A stretch of 10,936 nucleotides of DNA from an uncultured Polyangiaceae bacterium (GCA_947258625.1 CAMYJN010000025.1:1-10936), one strand, 5' to 3'. Numbered from the stretch's first letter, positions 1 to 7,213 are shown. Notes: a model not told the origin generated them from the sequence alone. Numbers and translations: made by a program.

Positions 1-1
1 T

Positions 2-568
2 TATTCCTCGGTTGCGCACGCGGGCTACATCCTCGTGGGCTTCGCGGCAGTCCATGAAGTGGGTTCGTTCGCCGTGAGCTCGGTGCTCTTCTACATTGCG
101 GCGTACACCGTCTCGAACGTACTCGCCTTCGGTTCTCTGATTCTGATGGGGTCCAAGGGCAAGGAAGCCGTGAGCTACGACGACCTCGCTGGTGCCGGCC
201 GCCGACACCCGGTCGCTGCGTTTCCTTTTGTCATCGGCGTTCTCTCGCTGCTCGGGATGCCCCCTACCGCGGGCTTTTTTGGCAAGTACTACGTCTTCAG
301 CGCCGCGGTCCAGGCGGGCGGACCGATGGTCTGGCTCGCGGTCCTCGGCGTTCTCGCGAGTGGGGTGGGCGCCTATTACTACCTCAAGGTCATCGTGTAT
401 CTCTACATGCGCGAGCCGGAGGAGGGGCAGCCGATCGCGGTTCCGATGCAGTCCATCTACGTCACCGCCGCCCTGGTCTTGGCGGGGTACTACGTGGTCA
501 AAATGGGCGTCATGCCCGGCCGCTATCTCGACTGGGCCGTATCGGCGGCGTCGAGCTTCATGAGCTAG
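2..568 (+). CDS. nuoN: NADH-quinone oxidoreductase subunit N, C-terminal part (5' end outside window)
   Basis: This is the last 188 residues of NuoN, an antiporter-like membrane subunit of respiratory complex I that takes part in proton translocation across the inner membrane. The reading frame is open from the left edge. The visible part starts with YSSVAHAGY, a family hallmark. It continues through several hydrophobic helices and contains LLGMPPTAGFFGKYYVF, the conserved discontinuous-helix segment with the functional lysine, followed by YYYLKVIVYLYM, another conserved helix with a buried lysine. The C-terminus is a final short helix, as in full-length NuoN (usually about 480-500 residues), so about 60% of the gene lies outside the window. 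NuoN is normally the last gene of the nuo operon, and no plus-strand gene follows here, which fits. Its TAG stop overlaps the stop of the convergent radical SAM gene by 4 bp. NuoL and NuoM share the fold, but the AHAGY and GFFGKYYVF signatures favour NuoN. Confidence 0.93.
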   Translation, partial: YSSVAHAGYILVGFAAVHEVGSFAVSSVLFYIAAYTVSNVLAFGSLILMGSKGKEAVSYDDLAGAGRRHPVAAFPFVIGVLSLLGMPPTAGFFGKYYVFSAAVQAGGPMVWLAVLGVLASGVGAYYYLKVIVYLYMREPEEGQPIAVPMQSIYVTAALVLAGYYVVKMGVMPGRYLDWAVSAASSFMS

Positions 569-2070
569 CCGGCGCTCGCGCGGCCCAGCCGGTCGCCCGG
601 ACGAACGAGCAGTCGGCGCGGGCGCTCGTCGGGGAGCGCGTTGAAGGCGCGCTTCCAGTCGGAGAATCGGCCTCCCGCATGCACAGCGTCGAGCACGGCA
701 CGTCCTTCGGCACGGCCTCCCTGCGCGAGCACGTATTCCACCCAAGCCCAGCGGGCGCTGGTCGCGCGCAGCTCGACGCGGCCTCGAACACCGCGCCTCA
801 GGCGACGAAGTCGCGCTTCGACCAGGGGCATGCCCGCAAATGGACTGCCATCGAGCGGTGTGTTTCGCTTCGCGACGAACGGCGCCACACCGAGCGAGAG
901 CGGAATCAGCGCGGAGAGCTCTTTTCCAAATTCGATCAGCTCGTCGATGTCGTCGTCGGTTTCTTCCGGAAGGCCGACCATGACGTAGAGCTTGAGACGT
1001 TTCATCCCGTGGCGGCGCGCGAGCTTCGCCGCCCGCCGGAGCTGCTCCTCGCTGGTCTTGCGTTGGATGATGTCGCGCATTCGCTGGCTGGCGCCGTCGC
1101 TTGCAGTGGTGAGAACGCGATGGCCGCCTCTGCGAAGGGCGGCAACGAGCTCGTCGTTGAGTCGATCCGCGCGCAGGGAGGAGAGGCCGACCTCCCGTCC
1201 CGAGTCAGCCAGGGCGTTGACGATGTCGGCGATCTGCGGGTGGTCGGTGGTGGCCGCCCCGACCAGACCGACACGTTTCGCCTCGACGGGGATCAACGAC
1301 AGGATGCGGTCCATCTTGACTACACGCATTCCGTCGTTGGTCGAGCGGCGCATGACACAATAGGTGCAGCCGCGGTGGCAGCCGCGCTCCGGCTCGATCA
1401 AAAACATGTTCCGGAGCTCGGTGTGCGGTGTGATGATCTGCGAATAGGCGGGTAGGGTGGCGCGGTCGGCCTTGTCGATGGGCGGCAAAATATCGCCAGA
1501 CACGCTCGGGACGAAAACGTGGGGGTGAGCGGACAGGCTGCGCATGGCGCTGTCTTTGCAATCCGACCCGAAGATCACGCCGAGGACGTCGTGCACCGAC
1601 TGGTCGGCTTCGCCCATGACGACGGCGTCGACGAACGGCGCGAGCGGAAGCGGATTGCTGAAGGTCAGGGGTCCGCCAGCCAGGATGAACGGGTGCTGCT
1701 CGCTACGATCCTCAGCGAGCGGCGGGATGCCTGCCAGCTCCAGGCACTGGATCAGCCCGGCGAGCTCGGTCTCGTAGGCCACCGAAACCGCGATGATCGG
1801 GTAGTCGGAGACCGGTCGCAGCTTCTCATGGGTCACCAGTGGCGCGCGCGACTCTCGCCACACGTCGAGATCGTCCGGCAGAAACGCCCGGTGGGCCGCC
1901 CGACCCTCCGTCGCATTGATCGAGCGGTAGATGGTCTGATAGCCGAGGGACGACATTCCGACGCGATACGGGCTCGGATACAACAGCGCGACCGCCTCGG
2001 GAGCGTCCTTGTCGATCGTCCCGATCTCGTCGCGCATCCGCGCCACGATCTCGCCCTTCAGGTTGCTCAT
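565..2070 (-). CDS. Radical SAM protein with N-terminal B12-binding-like domain, function unknown
   Basis: This 501-residue protein has a Rossmann-like N-terminal domain (about residues 25-165) of the B12-binding type. Its marks are YPSPYRVGMSSLGYQ near residue 31 and AGGPLTFSNPLPLAPFVDAV near 131. The radical SAM core begins at about residue 220, with CX3CX2C at Cys231, Cys235 and Cys238 (GCHRGCTYC) to hold a [4Fe-4S] cluster that cleaves S-adenosylmethionine. Further core motifs are SLRADRLNDE (about 298) and KLYVMVGLPEETDDD (about 360). The C-terminal part (about 395-475, APFVAKRNTPLDG then a WAWVEYVLA stretch) resembles the large uncharacterised group that includes TIGR03960. The classical cobalamin motif DxHxxG is not present at the expected place, so cobalamin may not bind through the usual histidine. 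The ATG has only a weak AGG upstream. The gene lies 27 bp downstream of lepB on the same strand and is probably cotranscribed with it. The substrate cannot be predicted. Confidence 0.85.
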   Translation of the reverse strand: MSNLKGEIVARMRDEIGTIDKDAPEAVALLYPSPYRVGMSSLGYQTIYRSINATEGRAAHRAFLPDDLDVWRESRAPLVTHEKLRPVSDYPIIAVSVAYETELAGLIQCLELAGIPPLAEDRSEQHPFILAGGPLTFSNPLPLAPFVDAVVMGEADQSVHDVLGVIFGSDCKDSAMRSLSAHPHVFVPSVSGDILPPIDKADRATLPAYSQIITPHTELRNMFLIEPERGCHRGCTYCVMRRSTNDGMRVVKMDRILSLIPVEAKRVGLVGAATTDHPQIADIVNALADSGREVGLSSLRADRLNDELVAALRRGGHRVLTTASDGASQRMRDIIQRKTSEEQLRRAAKLARRHGMKRLKLYVMVGLPEETDDDIDELIEFGKELSALIPLSLGVAPFVAKRNTPLDGSPFAGMPLVEARLRRLRRGVRGRVELRATSARWAWVEYVLAQGGRAEGRAVLDAVHAGGRFSDWKRAFNALPDERPRRLLVRPGDRLGRASAG

Positions 2071-2097
2071 TCAGCTAGCCTACGGCTGACCGCGTGC

Positions 2098-2823
2098 CTA
2101 GTCGACGGGGCTGCCGACACGGGACCAGCGGATGCGTTGCAACACCGAGTCCCGCGTATTCTTCCAAGACATGTAAATGAACAAGGATTTGCCCTTGATG
2201 CGAGAGTTCGGGACGGCGCCGATTAGCGGGTTGCGACTGTCGTTCGAGCTGTCGCGGTGGTCTCCGAGCACGTAGACATGGCCTTCAGGCACCTTCAGCG
2301 GCAGGCGGTCGAGCGGGAAGTCGTGTCGCGAATGGCTGATCCGGTGCGGCTCGTCGTCGAGCGTCTCCTCATAGACCCTACAGGTCGGGTCCAGGTTCTT
2401 CTGTTCATCGAGCGAGCAGGGACCCACGTCCACCGTCTGCATCACCTCGCCGTTGCGAGAGATCTTTCCATCTCGAATGAGGATTTCGTCTCCACCGACG
2501 CCGACGACGCGCTTGACGATATCCTCGTTGTCAGCCGGGCTGTGAAGAATGATCACATCGCCGGGTTCGGGGCCGCCCCAGTTCACGACGGCCTCGTGAG
2601 TGAAGGGAAGGAACAGCCCAAACGGGTATTTTGCGACCACGACCCGATCGCCGTCGAGCAGAGTGGGCTCCATTGAAGGACCGTCGATGGCAAAGGCTTC
2701 AAACAAGGTCACCCGGATGAACAGAGCAAGCAAGAGCGCGCCGCCGATCGTGAGCAGATTCGACCTCCAGCCGTCGCCCTTCCGCTCCCCCTTCGAAGCA
2801 GCTTTGTCTTTTGGTTTGCTCAT
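2098..2823 (-). CDS. lepB: Signal peptidase I
   Basis: This 241-residue type I leader peptidase removes Sec and Tat signal peptides from exported proteins on the outer face of the inner membrane. A lysine- and glutamate-rich cytoplasmic head (residues 1-20) is followed by one clear transmembrane helix (about 22-45). The catalytic serine is Ser50 in DGPSMEPTL (box B), and the general-base lysine is Lys104 in DIVKRVVGVGGDEI (box D). Box E is GDHRDSSNDSR at 188-197, close to the family GDNRDNSxDSR. There is only one N-terminal helix, unlike the two in E. coli LepB, and the shorter length fits that. Cys137 and Cys149 lie in the variable beta domain and could form a periplasmic disulfide; this is inference. 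The ATG start keeps the usual short basic head, although no strong ribosome-binding site is seen. The gene is divergent from tsaB and probably heads a two-gene transcript with the radical SAM gene. Confidence 0.96.
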   Translation of the reverse strand: MSKPKDKAASKGERKGDGWRSNLLTIGGALLLALFIRVTLFEAFAIDGPSMEPTLLDGDRVVVAKYPFGLFLPFTHEAVVNWGGPEPGDVIILHSPADNEDIVKRVVGVGGDEILIRDGKISRNGEVMQTVDVGPCSLDEQKNLDPTCRVYEETLDDEPHRISHSRHDFPLDRLPLKVPEGHVYVLGDHRDSSNDSRNPLIGAVPNSRIKGKSLFIYMSWKNTRDSVLQRIRWSRVGSPVD

Positions 2824-2911
2824 TCGTGCGGGACTACCGGCAAGCAGCCCGAGCGGGGCACTTCGCTGGCGCGGACGCTAGTCTGCGGGTAGGGATGCGT
2901 CAAGCGAGCCT

Positions 2912-3634
2912 ATGACCACCCTCTGCATCGACACCGCAACCGAATATGGCACCGTCGTGGTGGCTCGTGACGACGGCACGTTTACGTCGGCACGCTGGCG
3001 CTCGCAGGGTCGCCACGGAGAGAACCTCTTAGGCCACATCGAGTCGGCATTGGCAGATGCGGGAATTGGTCGCGAAGCGCTCTCTTTGATCGGCGTCGAC
3101 ATCGGGCCCGGCCGATTCACTAGCCTTCGAGTCGGCCTTGGTACCGCAAAGGGCCTCGCCTTCGGTCTCGGGTTGCCGATCGTGGGCGTCAGCTCTCTTG
3201 CAGTACTCGCCCGCGCGATCGACGGCGACCGCGACTGTGTTCGCGTGCCGGTGATGAACGGCTATCGAGGGGATGTGTTCACCGCGGCATACTTGATCGG
3301 CGACACCACGGCCGAGGAGCTCGTGGCGCCGATTTTCGGTTCGCCAGAGGTCGTATTCGGCGAGATCCGCGAACGGCTGGGCAATCGTCCCCTGTCGGTT
3401 GGTGGCGAGGGAGTTCGTCCGCATGCGGAGCTCATCGAGGCCGAGCTCGGGGTGCGGCCCGACGAAGCGCAGATGGCGCTGCAAGCGCCGACGCCACGCG
3501 CGATCGCGGCCGAAATGCGGTACAGGTTTCGGATCAACGGACAATCCGACCTGGACTCGCTCGAGCCCAATTACCTTCGTCCGAGCGATGCGAAGCTCCC
3601 CGAGCAGACACCGAAGGGCGGCCCCTCGAGCTAA
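2912..3634 (+). CDS. tsaB: tRNA threonylcarbamoyladenosine biosynthesis protein TsaB
   Basis: This 240-residue ASKHA-fold protein is the non-catalytic partner of TsaD. With TsaD and TsaE it transfers the threonylcarbamoyl group to A37 of ANN-decoding tRNAs in the cytoplasm. Evidence is the N-terminal LCIDTAT strand (residues 4-10), the RHGENLL segment (34-40; family RHSExLL) and VDIGPGRFTSLRVGLGTAKG (62-81; family GPGSFTGLRIGLAxAKG). GVSSLAVLA (92-100) and MNGYRGDVF (115-123) complete the pattern. Two positions in the GPGSFTGLR hallmark differ (Ser to Arg, Gly to Ser), and the usual Asp of DARRxEVY is Asn. Length is normal for the family. The ATG is the only sensible start before the first beta strand; no clear Shine-Dalgarno site precedes it. 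No tsaD, tsaE or rimI neighbour is visible. Its stop overlaps the stop of the convergent GT5 gene by 4 bp. Confidence 0.93.
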   Translation: MTTLCIDTATEYGTVVVARDDGTFTSARWRSQGRHGENLLGHIESALADAGIGREALSLIGVDIGPGRFTSLRVGLGTAKGLAFGLGLPIVGVSSLAVLARAIDGDRDCVRVPVMNGYRGDVFTAAYLIGDTTAEELVAPIFGSPEVVFGEIRERLGNRPLSVGGEGVRPHAELIEAELGVRPDEAQMALQAPTPRAIAAEMRYRFRINGQSDLDSLEPNYLRPSDAKLPEQTPKGGPSS

Positions 3635-5034
3635 CTGCGGTGCGCGGCGATCGCGTCGCGGTAGGCTCGCTCGTAAAGCCGGGTCGTGCGCTCCCAGGAG
3701 TGATCGAGTCGCATCACTCTGCTCTGTACTTCGCGGAACGCCTTGTTGTTGGCGAAGGCCGCCGTCGCTCGTTGCATCGCGGCGAGCAGTGACTTCGTGG
3801 TGGGTTCGTCGTAGAGAAGACCCGAGCCCGTCTTCAAGGAGGCTTCGCAGTCGACCACCTCGTCCGCGAGACCGCCTTCACGATGCACGATGGGCAATGC
3901 GCCGTATCGCTGTGCGAGCATCTGGATGTTGTCGGACGGCACTTCACTGCCGGGCACCACGATGAAGTCGCTGGCTCCGATCAGCGCGTGCCGGAATGCT
4001 TCGTCGTTGCCGGTTTTGATCTGGATGCGGTCGGGCCACTGGTCCCAAAGCTCTTCGTAAATCGCGACGAGCTCGCCGTCGCCGTCGAGTTGTACGACCA
4101 GCTGCACGTCGTTGCGCAAGAAGTCAGGCCCAATTTTCGCGAGCAGCGCCATCCCCTCGTCATCCACGTGCCCGATGGCGCCGAACAAGGGGACATCGTT
4201 TCGTACCGGCAAGGTCAGGTCGTGCTGGAGCTCGGCCTTGCACTTGTCTTTGCCATCCATGTCAAATGGATCGAAGCGGGCGGGAAGATGCCCGTCGGTC
4301 GCGGGGTTCCAAAATGCGGGGTCGATCCCGTGCCGTACGCCGGTGAGCTTCGAGCCGATTTCCCGGAACACTTCGCTCAATGGATGGTCGCTGTCGGGAC
4401 GCTGCAATCGATGGGCGTAGTTGGGGGAGAGGGCCGTGACCTGATCGGCAGTCAGGAGGCCGGCCTTCAAGACCGTGATGCCGGCCTCGTCGATGGCTTG
4501 GTCGCCGAGCCCGAGCCAATCGGCATCGGCCGCGTCGAAGCGGCCTTGCTCCGAGGCGTCATGAACCGAGAACACCGTGGGCAGGTCGGGGAGCGCAGCA
4601 CGCAATCGCGCGACTACCGCGCCCGCGGCCCAGCCATGGGCGTGCACGATGTCGTAATTGTCAGCGTTCTGCGCAATGAGCTCCGTCGCGGCTTTTGCGA
4701 AGACGCCAACCCGCGAGGCTTCGAGCTGGCCCCCTTCGCCGGTCAACGAATCCGCCGACAGGAGGACCTCCTCGTTCCCAATGAAGGTCAGGTCTACGCC
4801 ATCAGGGTTTCGCCCAGTGTAAAGCTCGCAGGACCACCGTCTCCCACCGAGATCGAACTCTAGCTTGGTGAGGCGGCGCGCCAGCGCGAGCTTTACGGTG
4901 TCGATGTGCCCGTAAAGCGGAGACAAGAGGTCTACGGCGTGATCGGCGCGACGCAGCACCTTGGCCAGGGTCGCCACGTCCTGGGCGTCTCGGGTCGAGG
5001 TGAATGCTTGAGGAGCGATGAAAAGGATTCGCAA
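3631..5034 (-). CDS. GT5 glycogen-synthase-like protein with degenerate active site
   Basis: This 467-residue protein aligns along its whole length with bacterial glycogen synthase GlgA (GT-B fold, usually 470-490 residues). Matches include MRILFIAPQAF at the start, DIVHAHGWAAG (128-138), LKAGLLTADQVTALSPNYA (189-207), GVRHGIDPAFWNPATD (232-247) and VPLFGAIGHV (281-290). SDFIVVP and QRYGALPIVHREGGLADEV (355-393) complete the match. However, the residues that bind ADP-glucose or act in transfer are changed. The KTGGL loop is absent (RDAQ here, near 15-18). The Arg and Lys of SRLTxQKG are lost in GHVDDEG (288-294). The Glu and Cys of SRFEPCGLTQ are Val and Ser in GSEVPSDNIQ (362-371). It may be inactive, use another sugar donor or serve as a regulator. 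The start is TTG, chosen because the first strand aligns with GlgA residue 1; no ATG is available in frame nearby. Convergent with tsaB, divergent from the YfcH-like gene, with no glycogen genes adjacent. Confidence 0.85.
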   Translation of the reverse strand: MRILFIAPQAFTSTRDAQDVATLAKVLRRADHAVDLLSPLYGHIDTVKLALARRLTKLEFDLGGRRWSCELYTGRNPDGVDLTFIGNEEVLLSADSLTGEGGQLEASRVGVFAKAATELIAQNADNYDIVHAHGWAAGAVVARLRAALPDLPTVFSVHDASEQGRFDAADADWLGLGDQAIDEAGITVLKAGLLTADQVTALSPNYAHRLQRPDSDHPLSEVFREIGSKLTGVRHGIDPAFWNPATDGHLPARFDPFDMDGKDKCKAELQHDLTLPVRNDVPLFGAIGHVDDEGMALLAKIGPDFLRNDVQLVVQLDGDGELVAIYEELWDQWPDRIQIKTGNDEAFRHALIGASDFIVVPGSEVPSDNIQMLAQRYGALPIVHREGGLADEVVDCEASLKTGSGLLYDEPTTKSLLAAMQRATAAFANNKAFREVQSRVMRLDHSWERTTRLYERAYRDAIAAHRS

Positions 5035-5038
5035 AGTG

Positions 5039-5111
5039 CTGGACCATAGCGACTGTTGGCCCTGGCGGCCACGTGTAAAACCCGCCTTGCGTCCCGACCA
5101 CGCTGGTCCAG
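5039..5111. promoter_or_regulatory. Paired short palindromes between divergent genes (possible operators)
   Basis: The 86-bp gap between the GT5 gene and the YfcH-like gene holds CTGGACCA at 5039-5046 and its exact reverse complement TGGTCCAG at 5104-5111. The second copy is part of the odd palindrome CTGGTCCAG (5103-5111), and the first (CTGGACCAT, 5039-5047) matches that palindrome's complement at 8 of 9 bases. Centres are 64 bp apart, close to six helical turns, and each copy sits 4-10 bp upstream of a start codon. This geometry would suit a looping or autoregulatory repressor, but the sites are short and could be chance. Confidence 0.3.
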
Positions 5112-5120
5112 GCTTATTAG

Positions 5121-6026
5121 ATGGAGGAGCGCGAAAGAATCGCAGTGACCGGGGCTTCGGGCCTGGTCGGCCGCGAGTTGGTACCGACCCTCGAGCGGAA
5201 CGGCTACGAGGTCCTTCGCCTGGTGAGGCGCCCCCCGGGGGCGGACGGCGAGGTTCGTTGGAATCCGGACGGCGGGACGATCGACCGTGAAGGCTTACGG
5301 GGCGTCGCCGGGGTGATTCATCTGGCCGGAGACAACGTGGCGTCTGGGCGCTGGACTGAAGCGAAGAAGGCGAGAATCCGCGACAGCCGGGTCCAAGGCA
5401 CGGCGCTGCTTGCCCGCGCCCTCGCCGAGCTTTCGCCGAAGCCGCGGGTCCTGGTGTCGGCTTCGGCGATTGGGTACTACGGCGTCCGGGGCGACGAGGT
5501 CCTCGACGAAACCGCGAGCCAGGGCTCCGGCTTTCTGGCGTCCGTCTGCGGGGAATGGGAAGCTGCCGCAGAGCCGGCGCGCGAGGCCGGGATTCGCGTC
5601 GTGCATCCGCGTATCGGCATCGTTCTTGCGGCCGAGGGCGGGGCGCTCGCCAAGATGAAGATGCCGTTCCTGTTCGGCGTCGGAGGACGCATTGGTGACG
5701 GAAGCCAGTACATGAGCTGGATCACCTTGGAAGACCTGGTCTCGGCGCTCGCGTTCGCGCTGGAGAACGACGAGCTGGTTGGTCCGGTGAACTTCGTCTC
5801 GCCGACGCCGGTCACGAACGCGGATTTCACCGCCGCCCTGGGCCGCGTGCTCAAACGCCCAACCGCGCTGCCGGTTCCGAAGTTTGCGCTTCGACTGGGG
5901 GCCGGCGCCGAGATGGCCAACGAAATGCTGATCGGCGGAGCGCGCGTCGTTCCGTCCGCGCTTCACGTACACGGCTTTCGCTGGGAGCATACCAGCGTCG
6001 AGCCTGCGCTTGAGTCGCTGTTCTAG
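5121..6026 (+). CDS. TIGR01777-family NAD(P)-binding epimerase-like protein (YfcH/SulA-like annotation group)
   Basis: This 301-residue extended SDR protein belongs to the TIGR01777 family (E. coli YfcH), whose substrate is unknown. The Rossmann nucleotide loop is GASGLVG at residues 11-17 after strand IAVT. HLAGDNVASGRW (67-78) follows, a family hallmark. Then come SASAIGYYG (113-121), VHPRIGIVLA (161-170) and the GDGSQYMSWITLEDL box (192-206). The C-terminal region from about 245 matches the DUF1731 extension (ALPVPKFALRLGAG). The family lacks the ordinary SDR Tyr-xxx-Lys pair, and none is seen here, so catalysis is not assured. Some databases label relatives as cell division inhibitor SulA, but that is not related to the SOS protein of E. 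coli and should not be transferred. The ATG keeps a short tail before the first strand; no Shine-Dalgarno site precedes it. It stands alone on the plus strand, 14 bp from the convergent phosphoesterase gene. Confidence 0.9.
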   Translation: MEERERIAVTGASGLVGRELVPTLERNGYEVLRLVRRPPGADGEVRWNPDGGTIDREGLRGVAGVIHLAGDNVASGRWTEAKKARIRDSRVQGTALLARALAELSPKPRVLVSASAIGYYGVRGDEVLDETASQGSGFLASVCGEWEAAAEPAREAGIRVVHPRIGIVLAAEGGALAKMKMPFLFGVGGRIGDGSQYMSWITLEDLVSALAFALENDELVGPVNFVSPTPVTNADFTAALGRVLKRPTALPVPKFALRLGAGAEMANEMLIGGARVVPSALHVHGFRWEHTSVEPALESLF

Positions 6027-6040
6027 CGCTGCGCCGTACC

Positions 6041-7213
6041 CTAGACGACAGCGTCCCGGTCGAGCTCGATGAGAGTGATCTCTGCAGGCGCCGCGATTCG
6101 CATCGGTGGCCCCCAGTAGCCCGTGCCCGAGCTGACGTAGATCTGGGAGTCGCCTCGCCGGTGCAGGCCGGACACGAACGGCTGCGCGAGGCGCGTCAGC
6201 AGACCAAAGGGAAAGATTTGGCCACCGTGCGTATGGCCCGAGATCTGGAGGTCGACGCCATGCTCGCGGGCCTCGTCGAAATGCACGGGCTGGTGTGCGA
6301 GCAGGACGACCGGCTTGGTCGCATCACGCCCCTCCATCGCTCGCGCCATGTCCGAGCCATGACCGTTTCCGAACCGATGTGCGCTCCAATCGTCTACGCC
6401 GGCGAGGTGGATCGTCTCCCCGTTCTTGGTGAGCTCAACATGCTCGTTACGTAGTGCCGTGATCCCAAGACTCTGAAGGAACGCGAGCCACGGGTCCGCG
6501 CCCGAATAGTACTCGTGGTTCCCGGTCACGAAATAAGTGCCTAGCTTGGCTCGGATCTCTCCAAGATGGGCCACCGCCGGACCGAGGTCTTCGACCGAAC
6601 CGTCGATTAGGTCGCCGGTGATGGCGACGATGTCCGGATCGAGCGCATTGACCTTGTGGACCACGTCTTGGACGAAATCGCGACCGATGGTCAGGCCGAT
6701 GTGCATGTCGGTGAGCTGCACGAGACGAAGCCCGTTGAGCGACCCGGGAAGCTTCTCGAGCCGCACGGCGACGCGCTTGACTTCGACGGGCCGAATCGCC
6801 GACCAGACGCCCCAGCCCGACAAGGCGAGCCCAAAGGCGCCTGCGCCTCCGGCAAGCAGCTGGGCGAGGAACTCGCGTCGGCCGCCGTTGACCGAGGCGA
6901 AGCTCGCATACTTCACCCAGCTCCAGCGCGCGACCTCACCACCCCAGAGCAGCACGAGCAGCACAAACATCGAGCCCATCCAAACGTAGCCCACCCAAGA
7001 GACCGGGATCGCGATGTGGCGAGGCAAGATGCGCCAGGCCAGCATCGATGTGGGAATCGACAATGCGAGCAGGACGAGGGCGATTGTAGCGACTTGGCGC
7101 CACGGGGACGGCCACATCGGGTCGCGAATCAGACGCGCCCAAAGGTAGTAGTGCGTACCCAGCGTCAAGCCGCAAATTACGCCGAGGAAAATGAGGATGC
7201 GACCGAGCGACAT
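6041..7213 (-). CDS. Membrane-anchored metallophosphoesterase (YaeI-like) with internal twin-arginine motif
   Basis: This 390-residue protein combines a membrane domain with a calcineurin-like binuclear metal phosphoesterase domain. Hydrophobic helices lie at about residues 4-25, 41-60, 68-90 and 116-138. The catalytic domain (about 145-385) has every metal motif in order: TDMHIG (Asp169, His171), GDLID (Asp201), GNHEYYSG (Asn232, His233), LLAHQP (His307) and SGHTHGGQ (His327, His329). Relatives include E. coli YaeI and Bacillus YkuE. The sequence GRREFLAQLL (111-120), just before the last helix, resembles a Tat signal. With three helices before it, the RR pair would be cytoplasmic and the enzyme domain outside the inner membrane. 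The physiological substrate is unknown; related enzymes act on lipid-linked phosphates such as UDP-diacylglucosamine, but this is not shown here. The ATG start has no clear ribosome-binding site. It lies 42 bp downstream of purE and is probably cotranscribed. Confidence 0.92.
   Translation of the reverse strand: MSLGRILIFLGVICGLTLGTHYYLWARLIRDPMWPSPWRQVATIALVLLALSIPTSMLAWRILPRHIAIPVSWVGYVWMGSMFVLLVLLWGGEVARWSWVKYASFASVNGGRREFLAQLLAGGAGAFGLALSGWGVWSAIRPVEVKRVAVRLEKLPGSLNGLRLVQLTDMHIGLTIGRDFVQDVVHKVNALDPDIVAITGDLIDGSVEDLGPAVAHLGEIRAKLGTYFVTGNHEYYSGADPWLAFLQSLGITALRNEHVELTKNGETIHLAGVDDWSAHRFGNGHGSDMARAMEGRDATKPVVLLAHQPVHFDEAREHGVDLQISGHTHGGQIFPFGLLTRLAQPFVSGLHRRGDSQIYVSSGTGYWGPPMRIAAPAEITLIELDRDAVV

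Noticed and set aside
679..2226. Two long plus-strand frames (679-1455 and 1519-2226)
   Set aside because: Antisense to the radical SAM gene, which carries the CX3CX2C motif and conserved core; the products look like random high-GC translation.
2832..2883. GACTA (2832-2836) and TAGTC (2879-2883) in the lepB-tsaB divergent region
   Set aside because: Only five bases match over a 42-base spacer, well within chance; no promoter elements could be recognised in this 88-bp gap.
3883..4863. 326-codon open frame on the plus strand
   Set aside because: Antisense to the GT5 gene, which aligns with GlgA over its full length; a GC-driven shadow.
3631..5034. Interpretation of the GT5 gene as a decaying pseudogene
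   Set aside because: The frame is intact over 467 codons with normal length and well-kept structural motifs, so the substitutions look selected, not random.
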